Shown: in pieces, positions 34,940 to 44,160 of the stretch
Numbering within the stretch: the stretch's first letter is position 1
Layout of the letters: the number at the start of each line of letters is the position of its first letter
NCBI RefSeq assembly: GCF_005981925.1
Contig: NZ_VBVX01000008.1
Location: forward strand, 1 to 52,626
Length of the DNA: 52,626 nucleotides
Direction of reading: 5' to 3'
Source of the DNA: Streptomyces albidochromogenes
GTDB lineage: Bacteria > Actinomycetota > Actinomycetes > Streptomycetales > Streptomycetaceae
Translations under genes and position numbers: made by a program
The notes under the pieces: model-generated
What the model was told of the DNA's origin: nothing
What the model saw: only the letters and a program-made list of their open reading frames with translations
Database searches by the model: none

Positions 34940-36142
34940 TCACCAGACGACGGGCAGGCGGTGCACCCCGTACACACTCATGTCGGTGGAGAGCGGGACG
35001 TTCTCGGCCGGGACGGCCAGGGAGAGTGTGGGGAACCGCTGGAAGAGTGCGGGCAGGGCCGTACGCATCTCCATCCGGACCAGGTTCTGGCCGAGACACT
35101 GGTGGATGCCGTAGCCGAAGGCCACGTGCCCGGTGGTGCGCCGTGTGAGGTCCAGCCGGTCTGCCTCGTCCTGGAACCAGCGCGGGTCCCGGTTGGCCGC
35201 GGACAGCGAGACGGTGATCGAGTCACCGGCCCTGAGCTGCCGGCCCGCGAACTCGAGGTCTTCCAACGGCGTACGCGGCACCCCGAAGTGAAAGACCGTC
35301 AGATATCGGAGCAGCTCTTCCACGGCGTTGTCGACGATGGACGGATCGGCCGTCAGCCGGGCGAGCTCGTCGGGGTGGGACAGCAGCGCGAACACGCTCA
35401 GCCCCAGGGACCCCGTGGTCGAGTCGTGTCCCGCGGTCAGCAGCAGGACGCCGACCCCGGCGATCTCCTCCGTGTCCAGGGTCCCGTCCTCGGTCAGAGC
35501 CTGGAGGAGCCCGGACGTCTCGCCGGGTTCACCGCCGCCGGCGGCGATGTCCTGCATGGTGGCGTACAGCCGGTCCAGGGCCGCGGAGGTGTCCGCCGCG
35601 GTCGAGGTGAGGTTGAACAGGATCCGGCTGTTGCGCTGGAACTCCGCGCGGTCACCGGACGGGACGCCGAGCAGTTCGCAGATCACCTGGGAGGCGAGGG
35701 GCAGCGCGAAAGCCTCCACGAGGTCGGTGCCCGGCCCGCCGCGTTCCATGGCGGACAGCAACTCGTCCACGATCCCCGTCAGCCGCGGCCGCAGCTCGCG
35801 CATCCGGCGCGCGGTGAACTGGCCCGCCAGCTGCTGCCGCAGCCGGGTGTGCTCCGGCGGATCCATGTCGACGAGCCATCCGGGGGCAGCCGGGACGCCG
35901 AAGAACGGCTCGGTGCCCGGTCGGTGCACGGGAGCCCGCTTGAACTCGGAACGCGCGCTGAATCGGGCGTCGGTGAGCATCGCGCGGGCCAGCTCGTGAC
36001 TGGTGACCACCCAGCCGACGTGTTCGTCGGGGTAGCGCATGCGCTGCAACGGCTCGCGGGCCTGCCACTCCATCAGCTCCTGGGGCGGATCGAACGGTCG
36101 GCCACGGCCGGTCGGGTGCGCGGGCACCGGTTCCGCGGACAA
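34940..36142 (-). CDS. Cytochrome P450
   Basis: 400 residues with a fully canonical set: I-helix LLLTAGHDSTTGS, K-helix VEELLRYLTVFHFG, and haem loop VAFGYGIHQCLGQNLVRMEM. WLVDMDPPEHTRLRQQLAGQFT is typical of Streptomyces secondary-metabolism P450s. Expected to hydroxylate an intermediate or the finished product. The ferredoxin gene begins 26 nt downstream. Unlike the other P450 in this operon its oxygen-activation residues are normal, so the two probably do different jobs. Confidence 0.9.
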   Translation of the reverse strand: MSAEPVPAHPTGRGRPFDPPQELMEWQAREPLQRMRYPDEHVGWVVTSHELARAMLTDARFSARSEFKRAPVHRPGTEPFFGVPAAPGWLVDMDPPEHTRLRQQLAGQFTARRMRELRPRLTGIVDELLSAMERGGPGTDLVEAFALPLASQVICELLGVPSGDRAEFQRNSRILFNLTSTAADTSAALDRLYATMQDIAAGGGEPGETSGLLQALTEDGTLDTEEIAGVGVLLLTAGHDSTTGSLGLSVFALLSHPDELARLTADPSIVDNAVEELLRYLTVFHFGVPRTPLEDLEFAGRQLRAGDSITVSLSAANRDPRWFQDEADRLDLTRRTTGHVAFGYGIHQCLGQNLVRMEMRTALPALFQRFPTLSLAVPAENVPLSTDMSVYGVHRLPVVW

Positions 36143-36181
36143 GGGGAGACCTCCTTCGGTGGGAAGCGGGCTGCGGAAGGA

Positions 36182-37342
36182 TCAGACGAGGTAGTCCTCG
36201 AGCCCGCCGTCGCGCACGGTGTCCAGGGTGAAGCAGTGGAAGCCGCCGCCGAACAGCCGGCGGTGGCGGTGACGGACCGGGACGGCGGTGAAGCCGTGCC
36301 GCTCCAGCTCGCGCATCAGCTCGGGACAGGCCTCGTTTACCAGCACAGTGTCCGGGCTCACCGAGAGCACATTGAGATCGATGTACCGACTGGTGAGGAT
36401 CAGGTCGTCGTCCTCGTACTGCGGGAAGTTGTAACTCTCCGGCGCCGGCGGGATGATGACGTCCCACTTCCTCAGCGGCTTCGGCAGGTAGTCCAGCACC
36501 GCCTCGGAGCGGCACAGCAGCGTTCCGGGACGCAGCGCCAGTACCATGCTGTCGATGTGGCTGTCGCTGAGCTTGCGGACGCGGTGGATTCGGAAGCGGC
36601 CCTCCAGGTGCCGCTCCAGCCAGTCGACGCCCAACTCGTGGTTGCGCGTCGATACGTTGGCCACGATGTCGCGGCCGAGGCGCAGGCACTGCGCGGCGTC
36701 GAAGAGCATCTCGTAACCGACGTCGTAGCGTGAGGCCTGCGGGTCCTCGATCGGCTCCATCGGGCCGCCGGCTGTGCTGGAGCGCGCGTATGACAAATCG
36801 AAGGAAGCGTCGGTCATCAGCGGCCGGGGCATCACCGACCAGCGGGCGCCGCGCCGGAAGTACTCCTGGAACACCGGCTTGAGCAACTGGGTCTCGAAGT
36901 ACCGGGACCGGATCATCGGCGACGTCTCGATGATTTCGTCGCCGACGATCAGGGTGTTGTCGCGGATGTTGAGTGGCGGCACTACCGATGCGGACCATGC
37001 CGGAGTGCGCACCGAGGCCGTCTCTGGGGTGACGTCCGTGGGGCGGTGCACCGTCACCCCGAGCGAGGTGAGGGTGTCGGCCAGTCCCTGCAGGTCCTCG
37101 TTCAGCTCGTCGACGTAACGCCTCTTGACCGGGATCCGGGTGCCGCTGCCGGCCTGCTCCTCAACGTGCGATCGGAGCCGCGGGTAATACCACTCTGACC
37201 GGGCGGCGTCGTTGTCACCGGCGATATTGTCGTGGAAAAAGAGCTCAAAGGAAAGTTCACGCTCATGCGAAACGTAGTTTTCCGCAGAGCCGACAATTAC
37301 TTCTTTGAGCGGCGACCATTCATCAAAGCTATTGAGTGACAT
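36182..37342 (-). CDS. Arginine:amine amidinotransferase, copy 2
   Basis: 386 residues, paralogous over its length to copy 1 (same opening MSLNSFDEWSPLKEVIVGSA and same ending GGGFHCFTLDTV). Asp in FDAAQCLRLGRD, His in SHIDSMVLALRPG and Cys in GGGFHCFTLD are kept, so it should be active. First gene of the leftward operon, facing the divergent promoter region. Two active copies suggest either two different amidination steps or one copy adapted to a carrier-bound substrate. The N-terminal 60 residues, including a SEWYYPRL segment, differ most from copy 1. Confidence 0.9.
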   Translation of the reverse strand: MSLNSFDEWSPLKEVIVGSAENYVSHERELSFELFFHDNIAGDNDAARSEWYYPRLRSHVEEQAGSGTRIPVKRRYVDELNEDLQGLADTLTSLGVTVHRPTDVTPETASVRTPAWSASVVPPLNIRDNTLIVGDEIIETSPMIRSRYFETQLLKPVFQEYFRRGARWSVMPRPLMTDASFDLSYARSSTAGGPMEPIEDPQASRYDVGYEMLFDAAQCLRLGRDIVANVSTRNHELGVDWLERHLEGRFRIHRVRKLSDSHIDSMVLALRPGTLLCRSEAVLDYLPKPLRKWDVIIPPAPESYNFPQYEDDDLILTSRYIDLNVLSVSPDTVLVNEACPELMRELERHGFTAVPVRHRHRRLFGGGFHCFTLDTVRDGGLEDYLV

Positions 37343-37403
37343 AGCCGATCCCCGTACGTATGTCTCGATATAACCTGCGAAAAAATGGACAAACTGGTTG
37401 CAG

Positions 37404-37421
37404 ATGGCATGCGGTTGCCAT
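37404..37421. promoter_or_regulatory. Palindrome in divergent promoter region
   Basis: ATGGCA and TGCCAT with a 6-nt spacer, about 62 nt upstream of the amidinotransferase start and roughly 90 nt before the rightward -35-like box. It is placed to let one regulator control both directions. No regulator gene is in the window. Confidence 0.4.
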
Positions 37422-37509
37422 GCTTACACGCCACCCGAGCTGGCGCAATCGATTTTCGGACAGCCATTTTTGGACATGTAAATGTTACCTGCGCCACATC
37501 GTGATCTTG

Positions 37510-37539
37510 TTGACTGGCCACTGCGAGGCTGGCAATACT
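37510..37539 (+). promoter_or_regulatory. Candidate sigma70-type promoter
   Basis: TTGACT, 18-nt spacer, AATACT. This would start transcription near 37546, leaving a leader of about 90 nt before the methyltransferase-like gene at 37638. Assigned by eye only. Confidence 0.45.
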
Positions 37540-37637
37540 GCCGTTGCGTAGCAGCTCATTTCCTTCACGGGGCAGCCCGATACGTACCGAATCGACCGGA
37601 ACCCACAGGTTCCAGGGATGCGGAGGCTCGAGAAGTA

Positions 37638-38681
37638 ATGCCAAGCCAGCAAAAGAGTAGCCCGGAGTATCAGCAGTTCGACTTCCTCATGAATGCGCCG
37701 GCCCTGTTCAACGCCGCCGCCACTGCGGCGGAACTGCGCATTTTCATGTTCCTTTCGGAAAACCCGGGCTCTGATTTCGAGGCGATACGCCAGTTCACGG
37801 GCGTACCGTCACACCAGCTCCGCGTCCTGCTCCAGGGCGTCTGTGCGGCCAGCCTGCTTGAGCGGTCCGAGGGTGGGTACCGCAACTCCGCGGTGGCCGA
37901 GGACCTGCTGGCCTCCGAGGAGCCCGGCAGCTGGGCGCACACCCTCATCGGGTGGAAGGAGATCTATTACCCCGCCTTCGGTCAGATGACCAAGGCGCTG
38001 AAGGCCGGCACGAACACCGCGCTTGACAGCTACCCGGGCGACGAGCCCACGCTGTACAAGCGGCTGCCCCGGAACCCCGAGCTCGAGGGCGTGTTCCACA
38101 AGGCCATGGCCGCTTTCACGCTGGCTTCGATCAACGACCTGGTGGAGCGCGAGCAGTTCAGCACGGTCACGCACCTGCTGGACATCGGCGGCGGTGACAG
38201 CACCACTACCGCTCGGCTGCTCGAGCGCTACCCCCATATGCGGTCGACCGTCTTCGACCAGCCGAGTGTGTCCGAGCTCGCCCACGGCAAGGAGGCGCAG
38301 AAGTTCCTAGACCGGATCGATCTCGTCACCGGTGACTTCTTTGACACCCCCTTCCCTGAGGGTGCCGATGCGGTGCTTTTCAGTCATGTCCTCGGCATCT
38401 TCTCCGCCGAGCAGATCGTCACCCTGCTGAAGAAGGCGTACAACGTCTTGCCCTCCGGCGGCCGTGTCTTCATCTACGACTACAACGTCACAGAAAACGA
38501 GACCAAGGGAATTTACGGCGCCCGCCTCGGCCTTTACTTCAACGTTCTCGCCAGTGGAACCGGTATGGCGTACCCGGCCGAGGACTTTGAGGGCTGGCTC
38601 GCCGAGGTCGGTTTCGAGAACATCAGCACCGTTGCGGAACTCGACTATGAACATGGGTTCCACGTCGGCGTCAAGCCCTGA
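37638..38681 (+). CDS. SAM methyltransferase-fold protein (O-MT family)
   Basis: 347 residues. An N-terminal winged-helix dimerisation domain (FNAAATAAELRIFMFL ... VPSHQLRVLLQGVCAA) precedes a class I SAM domain with LLDIGGGDSTTTARLL, TVFDQPSV and DRIDLVTGDFFDTP. In related small-molecule O-methyltransferases the catalytic base lies in a His-Asp-Trp motif. Here the matching segment is SHVLGIFSAEQ, with Gly in place of His. It may methylate N or C, use another base, or have become a non-methylating SAM protein, as known for some family members. ATG chosen with GAGAAG upstream. First rightward gene of the cluster, 97 nt before the next gene. Confidence 0.8.
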   Translation: MPSQQKSSPEYQQFDFLMNAPALFNAAATAAELRIFMFLSENPGSDFEAIRQFTGVPSHQLRVLLQGVCAASLLERSEGGYRNSAVAEDLLASEEPGSWAHTLIGWKEIYYPAFGQMTKALKAGTNTALDSYPGDEPTLYKRLPRNPELEGVFHKAMAAFTLASINDLVEREQFSTVTHLLDIGGGDSTTTARLLERYPHMRSTVFDQPSVSELAHGKEAQKFLDRIDLVTGDFFDTPFPEGADAVLFSHVLGIFSAEQIVTLLKKAYNVLPSGGRVFIYDYNVTENETKGIYGARLGLYFNVLASGTGMAYPAEDFEGWLAEVGFENISTVAELDYEHGFHVGVKP

Positions 38682-38777
38682 CGGATAGAGAAGTATGTGT
38701 GCGGCACGACTCCCGTGAAACAATCCCCGGCGGGTCGTGCCGCCGCTTGGTTAACGAGGTATTCGAGGGGGCTCAGA

Positions 38778-40136
38778 ATGTTCGTAAGCAATAGTCTGTC
38801 CCGGTATTACGGGCAGGTTCAAGCGGCACTCCGCGACCTGCTCGCCGGCAAGCAGAGCGGTGATCCCGCTGCATTCACACCCGGCGTCGAGCTGCCTCAC
38901 CTCACGCCGGCCGTCCAGGAATATTTATCAGTCTCCGATGTTTCCGTCGCGCCGCTGCCCTCCTATGACGGCCGCAACCTGGCGCTGCTCGACCTGATGA
39001 GCAACCCGGCCACCATGACGACGAAGACCTTCGCCTCGCTGGTCATCGTCGCCCGGGCCGTGCGCTTCATCCAGGACACCGGTGAGCGAGTCACCATAGT
39101 CACCCCCTCGTCTGCGAACAAGGCCATCGCGCTGCGGGACGCGGTACTGCGGGCCGTCAACTGCGGCCTGGTGAGCGCTGACCAACTCAACATCGTGGTC
39201 CTCGTCCCGGAGGGCTCCGTGGCCAAGCTGCGCCGCACCGAGCTGGGCACCGACCCGTACCTGCGCACGCGCAACCCGATCGCTGTGCTGGGCCGCGACC
39301 GCACCCCCGGCGCTGTGAAAGACATCGCCCGGGGCTTCGTCGACGCCCACAGCGAAGAGCTGGCCAGGGACCACAAGACCCACCTGTGGTACACCCTCCA
39401 GCTGGAAAACTACCTCGCCGCCGACATCGTACGAGCTCTGTCGGAAGCCGAGTTCTTCCCGGCGGCGGCCAGCCGACCGAGACTGCACGCGCACGCCGTC
39501 TCCAGTGCCTACGGCCTCCTCGGACACGCCTATGGCCGCACCCGGCTGCCCGAGGCCGATCGTGCCGGCACGCCCGACCCCCGCTACTTCCTCGTCCAGC
39601 ACCTCGGCGCACCGGACATGGTGTTGAGCCTGTACAACAACGGCTCGACCGACCCCGGGAACATGCCTGCGTACTCCCTTCAGCCCGAGACCGGGCTCTA
39701 CACCCAGGAGCGGGACCCGCACTTCCCGGCCTTCACGTACGACCTACACGAAGCGCTCGACTCCACCTTCTACACCCGCAACCCCCCGACCTCGCCCCGC
39801 ATGAACGAGCTGATCCAGCAACAGGGCGGAGGCGGGCTTGTGGTCTCGCTCGCCGAGTGCCTCCAGCGCTATGCCCAGGTGCGCGACCTCCTGGGTAAGG
39901 CGAAGGTGCACCTGCCCGCCGACCCACGGGCGCTACGCGAATGGTCGCTCGTGATGGCCGTGACGGGTGTCCTCAACGGCGTCGACCGAGGCCTGATTGG
40001 CGAACAGGACATCCTGGTGCACGGTTCGGGCAGCTACTCTGCTGTCGACTTCGACAGCGTGAGCATTCATGACACGCACCTCGTCGGGGACGTCGCGGCA
40101 CTGCACCAGCTGGCTCTCACTGCCGTCAAGCAGTGA
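38778..40136 (+). CDS. DUF6002 protein, probable PLP fold-type II enzyme
   Basis: 452 residues from ATG 38778 (GAGGGG upstream). I match it to DUF6002, a family seen in actinobacterial gene clusters without proven function. Two motifs suggest a cysteine/threonine-synthase-like PLP fold: MTTKTFASLVIVARAV, where Lys could hold PLP (compare SVKDRIA), and TPSSANKAIALRDAV, like the SGNTGIALA phosphate loop. Also seen: HAHAVSSAYGLLGHAYG and LVMAVTGVLNGVDRG. It may make or modify an amino acid such as a 2,3-diamino acid by beta-replacement (inference). A TTA codon at 38925-38927 predicts bldA dependence. Its stop overlaps the next start (GTGA). Confidence 0.7.
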   Translation: MFVSNSLSRYYGQVQAALRDLLAGKQSGDPAAFTPGVELPHLTPAVQEYLSVSDVSVAPLPSYDGRNLALLDLMSNPATMTTKTFASLVIVARAVRFIQDTGERVTIVTPSSANKAIALRDAVLRAVNCGLVSADQLNIVVLVPEGSVAKLRRTELGTDPYLRTRNPIAVLGRDRTPGAVKDIARGFVDAHSEELARDHKTHLWYTLQLENYLAADIVRALSEAEFFPAAASRPRLHAHAVSSAYGLLGHAYGRTRLPEADRAGTPDPRYFLVQHLGAPDMVLSLYNNGSTDPGNMPAYSLQPETGLYTQERDPHFPAFTYDLHEALDSTFYTRNPPTSPRMNELIQQQGGGGLVVSLAECLQRYAQVRDLLGKAKVHLPADPRALREWSLVMAVTGVLNGVDRGLIGEQDILVHGSGSYSAVDFDSVSIHDTHLVGDVAALHQLALTAVKQ

Positions 40137-41356
40137 TCCTGACCGACCTTCCCCAGCTTCCCCGCCTACCCACCCGTCAGCGCCGAGGTGACCTGTCCTT
40201 GTCCACAGCAAAACCCGCTTCGCGCGATCCGTTCCCGGAACGGGTGCGCATGCACGCCGGGTACCACTGGCGCAACAGCGGCAGTCCGCTCGTCACCCGC
40301 CTCCGGGACCACTGGGACACCCGCAGGACTGCGGCCTTCCCGTCCGTCCGCTCGGACCTTGCGGGCCTGTCGGTGGGCTACTCCGGCCTGCGTGAAGGTC
40401 TCGCCTACACCCTGGAGTTCACCGAGCTGCGCCGGGAAGAGGGCGCGGATTCACCCGCAGTGCGGGCCTCGAGCCTGGTGTCGGGGTCGCGGCTGCGCGA
40501 CCCGGCGGCGCTGCCGGAGGCCGACATCCGCATCGTCGGTACCAGTGCCTCGCTCGCCCGCCGCATGCCGAAGGAGGCGTCGCTGGTCATTCCCATGCGC
40601 GTGCACTTCGTCATCGACTTCGACGGTGACCCGGATTCGGCGCGGCGGGCCATCTCCAAGCGCGAGCGGTGGCAGTTCAACCGCGACATGCGCCAGCACC
40701 AGTGGGGCTGGGAGGTGAACAGCGAGCCCGAGTGGTTCAATGCCTTCTACGACGACCACTACCGCCCCACCATGTTCCGGCGGCACGGCACGCGCGAACG
40801 GACCGAGGGCAAGAACGCCGCCTACGAGTGCCTCTTCCGCACCGGCAGGCTGTTCCAGCTGACGCAGGACGGCAAGCCGATCGGCGGGGCCCTGTGCCAC
40901 TGGGAGCCCCGCCAGAAGGTGCTCACGCTGCGTCTGCTGGGCATTGAGGACGGGGCCGAACGGCATTACGAGAGCGGCGCGTTCAAGGCGATCTACCACC
41001 TGCTCATCGGCTGGGCCGCCGAGAACGGCGTGCGGCGTCTCGACTTCCAGGGCACCGAAGCCTTCCTGAGCAAGGGGACGTTCCAGTGGAAGCGCCGGTT
41101 CGGCACCCGGGTGATCATGCCGCCGAACCACTTCGCCGACAAGCGCCTTTGGCTCCAAGTCCGCCAGGACACGCCGGCCGTACGGGACTACCTCGTCGCG
41201 AACCCGACCCTGGCCGAGACCTCGGACGGCCTGCTCGAGGCGATCTACTTCCACGACGAACAGCGGCCGCTGCGGCTCGATTTCTCGGCGAAGGCCCCGG
41301 GCGTGGAGCGGGTCCGCCACATCGACCTCGACGAGTTCCTCGCGCCCCTGCTATGA
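40133..41356 (+). CDS. FemX/GNAT-like acyl or aminoacyl transferase
   Basis: 407 residues from a GTG overlapping the DUF6002 stop. The C-terminal half is a GNAT fold of the FemAB-like type: ISKRERWQFNRDMRQHQWGW, FYDDHYRPTMFRRHG, GRLFQLTQDGKPIGGALCHW and RRLDFQGTEAFLSKGTFQWK. Relatives either acetylate or transfer an amino acid from aminoacyl-tRNA to an amine. In a cluster with few NRPS modules it is a good candidate for making one amide bond (inference). Alternative starts a little downstream (near residue 22) are possible. A strong hairpin follows the gene. Confidence 0.7.
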   Translation: MILTDLPQLPRLPTRQRRGDLSLSTAKPASRDPFPERVRMHAGYHWRNSGSPLVTRLRDHWDTRRTAAFPSVRSDLAGLSVGYSGLREGLAYTLEFTELRREEGADSPAVRASSLVSGSRLRDPAALPEADIRIVGTSASLARRMPKEASLVIPMRVHFVIDFDGDPDSARRAISKRERWQFNRDMRQHQWGWEVNSEPEWFNAFYDDHYRPTMFRRHGTRERTEGKNAAYECLFRTGRLFQLTQDGKPIGGALCHWEPRQKVLTLRLLGIEDGAERHYESGAFKAIYHLLIGWAAENGVRRLDFQGTEAFLSKGTFQWKRRFGTRVIMPPNHFADKRLWLQVRQDTPAVRDYLVANPTLAETSDGLLEAIYFHDEQRPLRLDFSAKAPGVERVRHIDLDEFLAPLL

Positions 41357-41480
41357 TCCCTCCGGTCCTGACTCTCAGGATCTTCTTCTCCCGAGGCGAT
41401 TCACTCAGCGGGCGTCATCGTCCAGCACTCTCGGTCCGAGCATCACCTGCTACCTCCCGTACGGGAGCGCGGTCCTTTCC

Positions 41481-41522
41481 GGTCGACACCTGCCCAGCCA
41501 CCCGGCCGGGCAGGTGTCGACC
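41481..41522 (+). terminator. Strong hairpin terminator
   Basis: GGTCGACACCTGCCC and GGGCAGGTGTCGACC make a perfect 15-bp stem with a 12-nt loop, followed directly by ATTTTCTT. It should end the rightward transcript after the FemX-like gene, so the HelR gene likely has its own promoter in 41523-41652. Confidence 0.85.
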
Positions 41523-41652
41523 ATTTTCTTGTTCCACGTCCGGCACCCGGCCCAGCCAGGGGCCGTCCTGCCCTCACCCGCCGCGGCCCCACTGCGGCAT
41601 GCCCCGCCGATGGGCCAACGTCACCCGCCGACCCTTTGCCATGGAGTCCCCT

Positions 41653-44082
41653 ATGACCTCGTCCTCTTCCTCGTTCGAGAAACCTCCTCGGCCGACCGAA
41701 CTCGCCCGCGAACAGGCCTACCTGGACCTGCTCCAGGACCGGTTGGGAGTCCTGCGCGAGGAGATCGGCAGTGAGGTGCGCACCGTGCTGCGCGAGTCCT
41801 CCGGCACACCACAGGGCCAGGTGGAGCGCGGAGCCGCAGCCGAGCGGCTCGCCCGCAAGCTCCTCACGCTGGAGACTGCCGAGAACGGCCTGTGCTTCGG
41901 CCGACTGGACCGGACCGACGACGAGCGCCTCTACATCGGCCGCATCGGCGTGCCGGGCGCCGGTCTCGACGACGACCCCCTGCTCATCGACTGGCGCGCC
42001 CCCGCTGCCCGGCCCTTTTACACCGCCACGGCCGCGGCCCCGCAAGGCGTGCGCCTGCGTCGTCATCTGCACACGCGGGACCGCCGCGTGCTGCGGGTGG
42101 ACGACGAACTGTTCGACGACACCGCGGCCGTGCCCGACGACGTCCAGCTCTCCGGCGAGGCTGCCCTGCTGGCCGCCCTCCAACACGACAAGACCGGCCG
42201 GATGCACGACGCCGTCGCCACCCTCCAGGCCGAGCAGGACAAGATCATCCGCTCGCCGCACGCGGGCGTCATGGTGGTCCAAGGCAGCCCCGGCACTGGC
42301 AAGACGGTCGTCGCCCTGCACCGCGCCGCCTACCTGCTCTACAGCCACGAGCGGCTGCAGCGCAGCGGCGTCCTGGTGGTAGGTCCGAACTCGGTCTTCC
42401 TGGAGTACATCAGCCAGGTGCTGCCCGGCCTTGGTGAGACCAGTGTGCTGCTGTCCTCCGTCGGAGGGCTGTACCCCGGTCTCTCGGCGTCGACCGAGGA
42501 GCCGGCGGCCTCCGCCGAGATCAAGGGGCTGCTGGTCATGGCGGACGTCCTCGACCGTGCCGTACGGGCGCGGCAGGCCGCAGTAACCGCGCCGATCGAC
42601 GTGCTGATCGGCGGCGAGCATATCCGGCTGTCACAGGACTTCCTGGCCGACGCGGCCACCCGGGCCACCGAAGACGGCCGACGGCACAATCTGGCCCGGC
42701 CGAGGTTCCGCGACATCCTCTTCGAGGAGCTGGCCGACCGGCTAGCCCGCGTCATCGGCGATATCGAGGCCCGCTTCGAGGAGGCCCTGGCCGGCGAGAT
42801 GGACGTTGAGGCCCTCGATCGCGCTGTACAGGAGGACCTGGCCAGCGTGTTCGGGCAGGACGCGAAAGTCCACGACTTCAAGGCGCGGCTGCCCGCCGAG
42901 TTCGCCGAGCGCAAGGCCAACTGGCTACACGCGCTGCCCCGGGACCCGGCTGCCCGGCGCCTCCTGGACACGCTGTGGCCGATCCTCTCCCCGGAGCAGT
43001 TGCTGGACGACCTGTACGCCGACCCCGCACGCCTCGCTGTGGCCGCACCCCAGTTCGACGAGGAGGAGCGGGCCCTGCTGGTGCGGGAACGGGGCACGCC
43101 CTGGACCGCATCCGACGTACCCCTCCTCGACGAAGCCGCCGAACTACTGGGGTACGACGACCGCGCCGAGACTGAGCGGCAAGCGGCCCACCGAGCCGCC
43201 CAACGCGATTACGCCCAAGGAGTCCTGGACATCGCGCGCGGATCCCGGGATGCGGACAGCGCCTCAGAGGAGCAGCTGCACGCCGCCGATTTGGTCACCG
43301 CCGATCAGCTCGCCGGGTGGCACGCGCAGGCGGACCTGCGCACGGTCGCGGAGCGCGCGGCGGCCGACCGGACCTGGGTCTTCGGCCATGTCATCGTGGA
43401 CGAGGCGCAGGAGCTCTCCCCGATGACCTGGCGCCTGCTGGTCCGCCGCTGCCCCACCCGCTCGTTCACCGTCGTCGGCGACGCGGCACAGTCGAGCGAC
43501 GCGGCCGGCGCGACGTCCTGGCGAGAAGCCCTGGAACCCTTCTTCGGCACGCGCTGGCGACTGTCGCAGCTCACCGTCAACTACCGCACTCCAGGCGAGA
43601 TCATGGAGGCGTCCAGCCAGGTACTGAAGGCTATCTCGCCCGAGCTGCTGCCGGCGCGGGCGGTACGCCACGGCGCAGAACCGCCGCGCTGTGATGGCAC
43701 CACGCCGGAGGAGTTCCCCGCCAGGCTGGCCGAGGTCGCGGCCTGCGCGGCCCGCCGCGTAGCGGGGGGCCGCACCGCGGTCGTCGTTCCCACCGCCGAC
43801 CTGGAACGGCTCGCCGCCGCCGTTGCGGCGCAGATTCCCGACGTCTCATGGGGCGCGGACGTCGACCTGGAGAGGGACGTCGTCGTACTCGACGTCCGCC
43901 AGGCCAAGGGGCTCGAGTTCGACTCGGTGATCGTGGCTGACCCCCAGGGGATGCTGGACAGCTCCGCCCGGGGCCTCAGCGACCTCTACGTGGCGCTGAC
44001 CAGGGCCAGCCGGTTCCTGCAGGTGCTCCACCCCGGCCCGCTACCGGAGGTTCTGTCCCACCTGGCGCAGGAGCCTTCCTGA
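41653..44082 (+). CDS. helR: HelR/HelD-type RNA polymerase recycling ATPase
   Basis: 809 residues. Superfamily 1 ATPase with a long N-terminal coiled arm (LAREQAYLDLLQDRLGVLREEIGSEV). Walker A is QGSPGTGKTVVALHRAAY, Walker B IVDEAQELSPMTW, then VVGDAAQSSD, QLTVNYRTPGEIM and LYVALTRASRFL. This is the HelD/HelR architecture. Family members pry stalled RNA polymerase off DNA, and actinobacterial HelR displaces rifamycin and confers resistance. In a biosynthetic cluster beside an exporter, it is a strong candidate for self-protection against an RNA polymerase inhibitor (inference). ATG 41653 is preferred over 41641 because GGAG lies 6 nt before it. Confidence 0.85.
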   Translation: MTSSSSSFEKPPRPTELAREQAYLDLLQDRLGVLREEIGSEVRTVLRESSGTPQGQVERGAAAERLARKLLTLETAENGLCFGRLDRTDDERLYIGRIGVPGAGLDDDPLLIDWRAPAARPFYTATAAAPQGVRLRRHLHTRDRRVLRVDDELFDDTAAVPDDVQLSGEAALLAALQHDKTGRMHDAVATLQAEQDKIIRSPHAGVMVVQGSPGTGKTVVALHRAAYLLYSHERLQRSGVLVVGPNSVFLEYISQVLPGLGETSVLLSSVGGLYPGLSASTEEPAASAEIKGLLVMADVLDRAVRARQAAVTAPIDVLIGGEHIRLSQDFLADAATRATEDGRRHNLARPRFRDILFEELADRLARVIGDIEARFEEALAGEMDVEALDRAVQEDLASVFGQDAKVHDFKARLPAEFAERKANWLHALPRDPAARRLLDTLWPILSPEQLLDDLYADPARLAVAAPQFDEEERALLVRERGTPWTASDVPLLDEAAELLGYDDRAETERQAAHRAAQRDYAQGVLDIARGSRDADSASEEQLHAADLVTADQLAGWHAQADLRTVAERAAADRTWVFGHVIVDEAQELSPMTWRLLVRRCPTRSFTVVGDAAQSSDAAGATSWREALEPFFGTRWRLSQLTVNYRTPGEIMEASSQVLKAISPELLPARAVRHGAEPPRCDGTTPEEFPARLAEVAACAARRVAGGRTAVVVPTADLERLAAAVAAQIPDVSWGADVDLERDVVVLDVRQAKGLEFDSVIVADPQGMLDSSARGLSDLYVALTRASRFLQVLHPGPLPEVLSHLAQEPS

Positions 44083-44160
44083 CCCGCTTCCCTGTCTCCA
44101 GGGCCGATGTTCCCGCACTTTCTCCCAACGTCCCGAGCAGAAAGATCAACGGATAACGCC

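Noticed and set aside
33531-36733. Long plus-strand frames opposite the amidinotransferase and P450 genes
   Set aside because: They are His/Val/Gln-rich mirror translations. The minus-strand genes have complete active-site motifs.
41591-41605. Sequence upstream of the HelR gene resembling the rifamycin-associated element
   Set aside because: Only the right half (GGCATGCCCC) approaches the palindrome I remember. The left half does not match, so I do not call it.
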